A stretch of 12,716 bases of DNA from the NCBI GenBank assembly GCA_031257995.1, contig JAIRNN010000292.1, positions 1 through 12,716 of the forward strand, read 5' to 3'. Source of the stretch: Spirochaetaceae bacterium (lineage in GTDB: Bacteria > Spirochaetota > Spirochaetia > Treponematales > Breznakiellaceae). The notes beneath the pieces were generated by a model. That model ran no database searches and had not been told where the DNA came from. It was given only the letters and a program-made list of their open reading frames with translations. Below, one piece after another: positions 1-4,669 of the stretch (positions are counted from its first letter, which is position 1; the number at the start of each line of letters is the position of its first letter). The translations under genes were made by a program, and so were the position numbers.

Positions 1-171
1 GTAGCCGCCCCGCTCCTTCGCCGAAACGCACACATCTTTGACGGTGAGAATCTTGTCGTTCTTGGTCCGCGCAAAGAAGAGGCCCTCGTGCCCCTTCAAG
101 TGGCTCTCATACGTGAAAACATCCGTGTTGTGTTCTTGTAACTCAAACGGATCCGCTGCTGATTCTGCCAT
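1..171 (-). CDS. HU-like / DUF4469-type DNA-binding protein, N-terminal fragment
   Basis: The ATG is at 171 and 57 codons are open to the left edge, so only the N-terminus is present (begins MAESAADPFELQEHNTD and ends KERGGY). A strong Shine-Dalgarno (AGGAGG, minus strand, 178-183) lies 6 nt before the ATG and fixes the start. The segment with T-x-K-D-V-C-x-x-A-K-x-R-G-G (about residues 43-56) resembles, from memory, the start of HU-like DNA-binding domains found in Treponema and Bacteroides proteins that carry a C-terminal DUF4469. There the domain is thought to bind DNA through an HU/IHF-like fold. The catalytic or binding part lies outside the window, so function rests on weak similarity. 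It lies 169 nt downstream of the alcohol dehydrogenase on the same strand. No strong promoter or terminator is visible between them, so it could be read from the upstream operon or from its own promoter. A tetramer repeat sits in its leader. Confidence 0.5.
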   Translation of the reverse strand, partial: MAESAADPFELQEHNTDVFTYESHLKGHEGLFFARTKNDKILTVKDVCVSAKERGGY

Positions 172-177
172 ACATAA

Positions 178-183
178 CCTCCT
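178..183 (-). promoter_or_regulatory. Shine-Dalgarno of the left-edge gene
   Basis: AGGAGG on the minus strand, 6 nt before the ATG at 171. It is a perfect anti-16S match and decides the start of the partial left-edge gene. Confidence 0.8.
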
Positions 184-200
184 GTTGGCGAATTGCTCTT

Positions 201-235
201 AATCACTCAATCAATCAATCAATCACTCACTCATC
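201..235. repeat. Tetranucleotide repeat (AATC/ACTC) in a 5' leader
   Basis: The tract reads as consecutive 4-bp units: AATC, ACTC, AATC x4, ACTC x2, then ATC. On the minus strand this is GATT/GAGT, 30-64 nt upstream of the ATG at 171 and just upstream of the Shine-Dalgarno. The longest perfect run is four units, which is short for a contingency locus, but two unit types alternate in register. It fills part of the otherwise empty gap at 172-340. Confidence 0.75.
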
Positions 236-340
236 GCTTCCCTCTTGCCGGTAAAACCGCGCCGCCCGCTAAACAAGCCCCCGCTCCAAAAGCGGTGTCA
301 TTTAATACGCCCGACAGTCCCCGCATGAAAGAGGCTTCAA

Positions 341-1477
341 TCACAAGGCATCCCGGTAGATTTGCTTGATGTCTTCAATGCCGAACACGACCGGGTGGTT
401 CGCGATTCCGGCAGCCGAGACTTTCAGCGCGTTTTCCGCGAGCCGGTCGATGTCCGCCTCTTGCACGCCCTGTTCCCCCAGCGTCGTAACCAGGTCTATC
501 TCTTGCAAAAAGCGCTTCATTGAGGCGGCGCAGTCCTTCTCGTCCGTGCCGCCCAGACAGCGCGAGATGGCCGCGTATTTGAGCGGCGCGCCGGCGGCGG
601 CAACCGTCCGCTCGGTGATGACCGGCGTAAGCGCGGCCAACCCCCTGCCGTGCGTGATGTTGCATATCCCCGAAGGCGGATGCTCGATGCCGTGGGGCGC
701 GGTAACACCCGCAACGCCGATGACCATACCGCCCAACGTGCTCGCCCAGGTAACATTCTCCCACGCTTCGTTATCGCCCGACCCTTGGTAGAGCGCGGCA
801 AGGTTTTCGCTCACGAGCCGCATCCCTTCCAGTGCCATGATGTCGGTGAGCGGAGTAGATGCCGCCGAAAGATACGCCTCCATCGCATGGCAGAGCGCGT
901 CAAACCCCACGCTCGCGAGCACAGGCCGGGGCATCGTTTTCATCAGTTCCGGGTCGATGACCGCAAGTTTGGCGATGATCATGTTGCCGCGCAGCGATTT
1001 CTTGTCGCCGGTCCGGGAATCGGTCACCACGGCGAACCCGTTCCCCTCGCTGCCGGTACCGCAGGTTGTCGGTACGAGGATGATGGGCAGGGCCTCCGGG
1101 GAAACCTTACGCCCATACACATAGTCCATCAAGTCCCCGTCATTCTTCGCCATGAAAGCGGACGCTTTGGCCGCGTCCATCATGGAACCGCCGCCCAGCC
1201 CGATAACGAGGCCGGCCTTTTCCGCCTTGATGAGGGCGGTACACCCGGAGACCGCGTCCGTCGTGGGGTTGGGCTCAACCTTGTCATAGACGGCGCTTTC
1301 CACCCCGGCCTTTTCAAGCAGCGTTACCACCCTGTTGAGCAGTCCCGATTTTTTCGTGCTGCCCCGTCCGGTTACGATGACGGCCTTTTTGCCGTAGACC
1401 GCCGCCCGGACGCCGATTTCTTCAACAACGCCGCTGCCGAACAGCAGGTTGACCGGCAAATGAAACGCAAACTTCAT
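341..1477 (-). CDS. Iron-containing alcohol dehydrogenase (type III)
   Basis: A 378-residue protein of usual length for the Fe-ADH family, which interconverts alcohols and aldehydes with NAD(P)H in the cytoplasm (lactaldehyde reductase, 1,3-propanediol and methanol dehydrogenases, sulfoacetaldehyde reductase). The nucleotide-binding motif GGGSMMDAAK is at 95-104. The metal ligands all match the family spacing: D193 and H197 (GFDALCHAMEAY), H262 and H276, with the conserved H266 between them (PHGIEHPPSG...THG). The enzyme should therefore be active. The start at 1477 has GAGGAA (minus, 1484-1489) 6 nt upstream, and the ATG overlaps the permease stop as ATGA, so translation is probably coupled. 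With an importer immediately upstream, it probably reduces an aldehyde derived from the imported compound or oxidises an imported alcohol. The exact substrate cannot be assigned. Confidence 0.92.
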   Translation of the reverse strand: MKFAFHLPVNLLFGSGVVEEIGVRAAVYGKKAVIVTGRGSTKKSGLLNRVVTLLEKAGVESAVYDKVEPNPTTDAVSGCTALIKAEKAGLVIGLGGGSMMDAAKASAFMAKNDGDLMDYVYGRKVSPEALPIILVPTTCGTGSEGNGFAVVTDSRTGDKKSLRGNMIIAKLAVIDPELMKTMPRPVLASVGFDALCHAMEAYLSAASTPLTDIMALEGMRLVSENLAALYQGSGDNEAWENVTWASTLGGMVIGVAGVTAPHGIEHPPSGICNITHGRGLAALTPVITERTVAAAGAPLKYAAISRCLGGTDEKDCAASMKRFLQEIDLVTTLGEQGVQEADIDRLAENALKVSAAGIANHPVVFGIEDIKQIYRDAL

Positions 1478-2901
1478 ACTTTGTTCCTCAATGATTTGTT
1501 CCGGTATCTGATAGGCTGCCAGATCGCAGGCGACTCCCCAAACTGGGACCCATATTTTATCTTGGCATAGATTCCCATTGCAAGCCCAAGCCCGGACGCG
1601 ATGAGAAATATGACCACTTCCTCAGGCGTCAGTCCGGCGGGCATACCGGGGATGTAGAGGACGAACATGAAAACCGTCATCGCGATGGCGATCACGCCGA
1701 CCAGAATGCCGAAGCGTACTTTGTAGGGCCGTTCCATGTCCGGCTCGGTGAACCTAAGGATAAAATAGGAGATCGCGACAAGCATATACGCGATAACCGT
1801 CGCGGCGCTTCCCGCGTCAGCCAGCCATACCAGCATCCGCCGCCCAAAGAACGGCGCGATAAAACAGATTATGCCGATGAGGAGAACGGCGCGGGTGGGC
1901 GTTTTGTATTTTGGGTGAATGGTGCCGAAGAAGGCGGGCAACATTTTTGCTTCGGACATCGCGTAAATCGCGCGGCTGCCGCCGACAAAGAACGAGTTCC
2001 AACTGGTGATGATGCCGGCCATACCGCCGATAATCAGCACGTTTGCCGCCGCCCCCGAATTGAAAAACGCCTTCTTCATCGCATCGGCGGTTGCCAAAGA
2101 AGATGAGGCGAGGTCGTCTTTGGTCATCATCAGAGAAACGGCGATAATGATCATCACATAAAAAACCACCGCCATCACGATAGAAAGAATAAGGAGGCCG
2201 CCGATCTTCTTAAACGGAATGTCAATCTCTTCCGCTGCCTGCGGGATGACATCGAATCCGACAAACATAAACGGGGTCATAACCGCCACGCCCATGATGC
2301 CTTTTACGCCGTTGTCAAAAAGCGGCTGCATCGTTGCGGTATCGCCGTTGATCGCCGAGGCCGCGACAAGAATGATGCCGACCCCCGCGATAACGAAGGT
2401 GAGGATCGTGTTGAAGACCGCCGCCGGTTTAATGCCGATGTAGTTGAGAACCGTGATAACCACGGACAGAACCAGCCCGACAATCATCCACGAAAGATAC
2501 ACGTCGAAACCCGCGACCGTGTACAGATACCCCCTCATAAATCCGGGGAACAGATACTGCACGACCGTCGGAAACGCGCAGGCCTCAAACGCCGCAACGC
2601 CGATGTACGCGACAATGATCGACCACGTACAGACAAAAGACCCCGTCTTGCCAATTGCCCGCATCGAAAAAACGTGTTCGCCGCCGCACTTGGGCATCGC
2701 CACCGTTAATTCGGCGTAGGTCAGCCCGACAAACAAGACGAGAACGCCGCCAATCACAAACGCCAGTACCGCGCCCAGCGTCCCCGCCGTTGTGATCCAG
2801 TCGCCAGTAAGGATGACCCAGCTCCAGCCGATCATCGCGCCGAACGCGAGGGCAAAGACCTCTTTCTTGTTCAAAACCCTCTTAAATTGAGAACTTTCCA
2901 T
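1474..2901 (-). CDS. APC-superfamily amino acid/amine permease
   Basis: Inner-membrane transporter of the amino acid-polyamine-organocation superfamily, 475 residues with roughly 12 hydrophobic segments. Family marks are the first helix AFGAMIGWSWVI (19-30), an AELTVAMPKCGGEHVF-type segment (63-78) and the GFDVIPQAAEEID motif (215-227), all typical of proton- or sodium-coupled APC carriers. An in-frame start at 2952 would add 17 residues. The ATG at 2901 is preferred because the Shine-Dalgarno GAGGTG (minus, 2908-2913) lies 6 nt before it and the mapped promoter would start the mRNA close to 2959. It is the first gene of a two-gene operon and overlaps the alcohol dehydrogenase by 4 nt. A substrate such as an amino acid, ethanolamine or a related amine is plausible, but no residue here decides it. 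Confidence 0.9.
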   Translation of the reverse strand: MESSQFKRVLNKKEVFALAFGAMIGWSWVILTGDWITTAGTLGAVLAFVIGGVLVLFVGLTYAELTVAMPKCGGEHVFSMRAIGKTGSFVCTWSIIVAYIGVAAFEACAFPTVVQYLFPGFMRGYLYTVAGFDVYLSWMIVGLVLSVVITVLNYIGIKPAAVFNTILTFVIAGVGIILVAASAINGDTATMQPLFDNGVKGIMGVAVMTPFMFVGFDVIPQAAEEIDIPFKKIGGLLILSIVMAVVFYVMIIIAVSLMMTKDDLASSSLATADAMKKAFFNSGAAANVLIIGGMAGIITSWNSFFVGGSRAIYAMSEAKMLPAFFGTIHPKYKTPTRAVLLIGIICFIAPFFGRRMLVWLADAGSAATVIAYMLVAISYFILRFTEPDMERPYKVRFGILVGVIAIAMTVFMFVLYIPGMPAGLTPEEVVIFLIASGLGLAMGIYAKIKYGSQFGESPAIWQPIRYRNKSLRNKV

Positions 2902-2965
2902 AATGACACCTCTTTCTCTCAGAAGGCGGCTCCGTCCCGGAACAGTCTTCATAAGTTATGTCGTT

Positions 2966-2994
2966 ATGATACCGGGTATATAAAAAAGTGTCAA
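2966..2994 (-). promoter_or_regulatory. Sigma70-type promoter of permease-ADH operon
   Basis: On the minus strand, -35 TTGACA (2989-2994), a 17-bp spacer (2972-2988) and -10 TATCAT (2966-2971, 5 of 6 matches to TATAAT). Transcription should start near 2959, giving a leader of about 58 nt before the ATG at 2901. The -35 is perfect and the spacing optimal. The surrounding DNA is AT-rich. Confidence 0.75.
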
Positions 2995-3130
2995 GAGAAA
3001 TACCACCATTTTGAACGATTTTTTTCATTTTTTATAATTTTTCACGTGTTGTACATAGCAATTAGTCATCTCTGAAATAAGTTGCGTTTATGTAGGTTTG
3101 TTATTTTCTCAGAACGAAGCGGTTCTTGTA

Positions 3131-3213
3131 AGTTGAGACTGTTTCAAAACTATGCTTTTTACCTTTATGGTATGAGGTTCTGGGAGATGCTCAGTTGAGC
3201 CTGTTTGAAAACC
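3131..3213. repeat. Pair of imperfect direct repeats, IS-end-like
   Basis: Two 21-bp copies, 3131-3151 (AGTTGAGACTGTTTCAAAAC plus T) and 3193-3213 (AGTTGAGCCTGTTTGAAAAC plus C), differ at three positions and are offset by 62 bp. The second copy overlaps a small hairpin GCTCA-GT-TGAGC (3189-3200). TGAGGTT just before it (3173-3179) can pair with AACCTCA just after (3210-3216). The motif GACTGTTTCAAAAC resembles termini of several insertion-sequence families, so these may be remnants or binding sites. A related string lies at 12538-12555. Confidence 0.5.
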
Positions 3214-3218
3214 TCAAA

Positions 3219-3250
3219 CTTCCCCTTTTTTTATCTTTCCCCCCTTTTTT
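3219..3250. other. Pyrimidine tract, 32 nt
   Basis: All bases on the plus strand from 3219 to 3250 are C or T except A3233. Such homopyrimidine tracts can form triplex DNA or curved regions, and on the minus strand it is a purine run. It shares TTTTTTATCTTT (3227-3238) with 12525-12536. No gene function is assigned. Confidence 0.6.
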
Positions 3251-3280
3251 AGCTTCAAAATAAAGCAAATGGGCTCACAA

Positions 3281-3315
3281 CCGCATATATATACACGGAG
3301 GCGTTGTATATGCGG
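3281..3315 (+). promoter_or_regulatory. Hairpin sequestering start of the Y1-like gene
   Basis: CCGCATATA (3281-3289) is perfectly complementary to TATATGCGG (3307-3315), and a G-U and an A-U pair can extend the stem. The start codon ATG (3310-3312) lies inside the right arm. The Shine-Dalgarno GGAGG (3297-3301) sits in the 17-nt loop. If formed in mRNA, this would limit initiation. It could also be a protein-binding hairpin. Confidence 0.55.
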
Positions 3316-3819
3316 CAAGAAAGAAATTTAGCCCCACATGTATGGTACCGGGTGCAAACGTCGGTTAATATCAGCAAGCCCCTGTTCCGGCTGCCGGAGG
3401 CCAAAGCGCTTTTCCTCGGCGTACTCCGCGAGACGGAAAGGCGTTACGGCTTCGGGATACGCGGGTTGGTCATTGAGGACGGAAGCGTGTCGTTCTCCAT
3501 TAAGCCCGACGACGGCCTCAAACTGCCGCTGATAATGCAGCTGCTGAAACAAACGTTTTCCCTGCGGTTCAACATAATCGTGGGACGGAGGGGGCACGTT
3601 TGGGGGGAACGGTACTGGTCGGAGATACTGGCGGGGGAGCCGCCTGAGCGGGCGAAAGTGGTGGACTGGGCGGAGGCGGAAGCGTTTGCGGCGGCCACGC
3701 CGGCAGAGGGGATACTGACGTACCAGTTGAGTTGGGGCAGCCCCCGGACGAACGGGAAGGCCAAAGGGAACCGTCTTTCGCTGGAGATAACCCCCAAACC
3801 CGCGTCTCTGCCCGGCTAA
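3310..3819 (+). CDS. Y1 (IS200/RAYT-like) transposase-domain protein, catalytic His replaced
   Basis: A 169-residue protein with the layout of Y1 single-strand transposases of the REP-associated (RAYT) group. It has an N-terminal RNLAPHVWYRVQTSVN strand, a helix (about 29-47), the strand where HUH normally lies (about 52-66), and the late motif GRRGHVWGERYWSEIL (92-107), which matches the family's GR-x-GHVW-x-x-R-(F/Y)-x-S. Where active members read N-H-x-H-L, this one reads G-S-V-S-F (58-62), so both metal-binding His residues are Ser. The usual Tyr-bearing segment with NPVRA is also not seen. It should lack nuclease activity but may still bind hairpin DNA or RNA. The start ATG 3310 has GGAGG 8 nt upstream; the alternative TTG at 3304 is only 2 nt from it. 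The gene stands alone between repeat-rich spacers. It could be a domesticated family or a decaying copy, but the frame is intact. Confidence 0.65.
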   Translation: MRQERNLAPHVWYRVQTSVNISKPLFRLPEAKALFLGVLRETERRYGFGIRGLVIEDGSVSFSIKPDDGLKLPLIMQLLKQTFSLRFNIIVGRRGHVWGERYWSEILAGEPPERAKVVDWAEAEAFAAATPAEGILTYQLSWGSPRTNGKAKGNRLSLEITPKPASLPG

Positions 3820-4330
3820 CCGCCCCGGATCACGGTCAAAAGGGGGTTTCAGCATGCCTCAAAGCTCCCGGCCACAGACCCCAATCACGGCCGCAGCTGA
3901 ATCACGATTAATCACAGATGAACGGGTAATATGCGGGCCTTTGTAACCATGCGGCAGGGGAAAACGCGGCAATTGCCGATTTCCTGCTCCGGTACAAGCT
4001 CAAAACTTGGGCTGCCTTCCGGCATCTCCCTCTGCGGGGACAGCCCCTCGCCGGAGGGACAGGTCCCTTGCGTGGTTAAACAAGATTAAGACTCTGTGAA
4101 GAAGGCCCGTGATAAAGGCCGTGAATAAAGCCGAAGGTGTTGCGGGGAGGATTTGTGATGGATGGCTTGGACGGGGGTGGGGGCTGACCCCCCGCAGAGA
4201 GGGTATCGGATGACCAAACGGAGGGAGGTGTGGACGCGCCGTAGGCGCAGGCCTTTTGAGCGGAGAGCGGGCTGGAGCGAGGGGGAGGCGGGGCCTCTTG
4301 CATTTATCTGCAGTGGAGCATTTTTGGGCC

Positions 4331-4500
4331 CACACCGTGTTGCGGGATTCTGGAAACGCGCTCAACATTTCACGCGCGGCATTGGGCATCCCCCGCCTAA
4401 AATACACCGATGTTATTTCTATGCCTAAAGCAGTATAAGATCCGCTTAGGGGTTTTACCCAAACACCTCCTTTATTGGCAACACACCGTGTTGCGTGATT
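4331..4500. repeat. Duplicated 19-mer CACACCGTGTTGCG(G/T)GATT
   Basis: The copies are at 4331-4349 and 4482-4500 in the same orientation, with one mismatch. The second copy is part of a perfect hairpin, GCAACAC-ACC-GTGTTGC (4478-4494). The first copy lacks the left arm. Confidence 0.6.
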
Positions 4501-4515
4501 GCGCCAACGCCCCTA

Positions 4516-4545
4516 GCACAACCATAGAGTTGTGCCCGTTTCGGG
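4516..4545. repeat. Two adjoining hairpins
   Basis: GCACAAC-CATAGA-GTTGTGC (4516-4535) has a perfect 7-bp stem. CCCG-TTT-CGGG (4535-4545) follows at once, sharing its first base. There is no T-run on either side. Together with the stem at 4478-4494 this makes three palindromes in about 70 bp, suggestive of a REP-like or attachment-type element. Confidence 0.5.
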
Positions 4546-4572
4546 TGCGATAAATGGGTGCCTTTCGGGGAA

Positions 4573-4612
4573 TGGATAATGCTTCATTTTCCATTATCCA
4601 CTTTCCATTTTC
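4573..4612. repeat. 9-bp inverted repeat and CATTTTC heptamer array
   Basis: TGGATAATG (4573-4581) and CATTATCCA (4592-4600) are perfectly complementary with a 10-nt loop. Overlapping the right arm are four 7-bp units (4585-4612): CATTTTC, CATTATC, CACTTTC, CATTTTC. The element lies 57 bp downstream of the glgP stop codon and may contribute to 3'-end structure. Confidence 0.55.
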
Positions 4613-4657
4613 AATTCCACCAAAGGTGGCGGAGGCTTCCCCCTCCTATCCCCCTTC

Positions 4658-4669
4658 GCCCGAAAGGGC
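4658..4669 (-). other. Small GNRA-type hairpin at glgP stop
   Basis: GCCC-GAAA-GGGC on the plus strand (4658-4669) overlaps the first base of the glgP stop codon. On the minus strand it is GCCC-TTTC-GGGC, followed by purine-rich GAAGGGGG rather than U-rich sequence. It may stabilise the mRNA end but is not a canonical terminator. Confidence 0.35.

Larger units (their letters stand above)
3820..4668. other. Gene-poor, structure-rich spacer (about 850 bp)
   Basis: No convincing gene was found on either strand; the open frames here are low-complexity Arg/Pro-rich strings. The spacer lies between the 3' ends of the Y1-like gene (plus) and glgP (minus), so convergent transcription meets here. It holds: AATCAC three times (3885-3920 region); nested GC-rich stems at 4009-4068 (GGGCTG/CAGCCC, and AGGGAC/GTCCCT at 4055-4068); GGGGG-CTGA-CCCCC at 4179-4192; GCGCC-GTA-GGCGC at 4236-4248; a G-rich plus strand from about 4140 to 4300; a duplicated 19-mer; and a heptamer array. 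No hairpin is followed by a clear T-run, so no intrinsic terminator is called. Confidence 0.6.

Noticed and set aside
281..295. CCGCT-CCAAA-AGCGG stem as terminator of the permease-ADH operon
   Set aside because: The stem is only 5 bp and there is no T-run on the minus strand after it.
650..1570. Plus-strand open frame of 306 codons
   Set aside because: It lies antisense to the well-supported alcohol dehydrogenase, is rich in Arg/His with no recognisable motif, and has no Shine-Dalgarno; a shadow of the real gene.
4000..4407. Minus-strand open frame of 135 codons in the long spacer
   Set aside because: Pro/Arg/Ser-rich low-complexity product over GC-rich hairpins; no Shine-Dalgarno at its start and no family resemblance.
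3820..4668. tRNA, small RNA gene or CRISPR array in the long spacer
   Set aside because: No cloverleaf with a T-loop signature and no regularly spaced identical repeats; the stems seen are short and separate.
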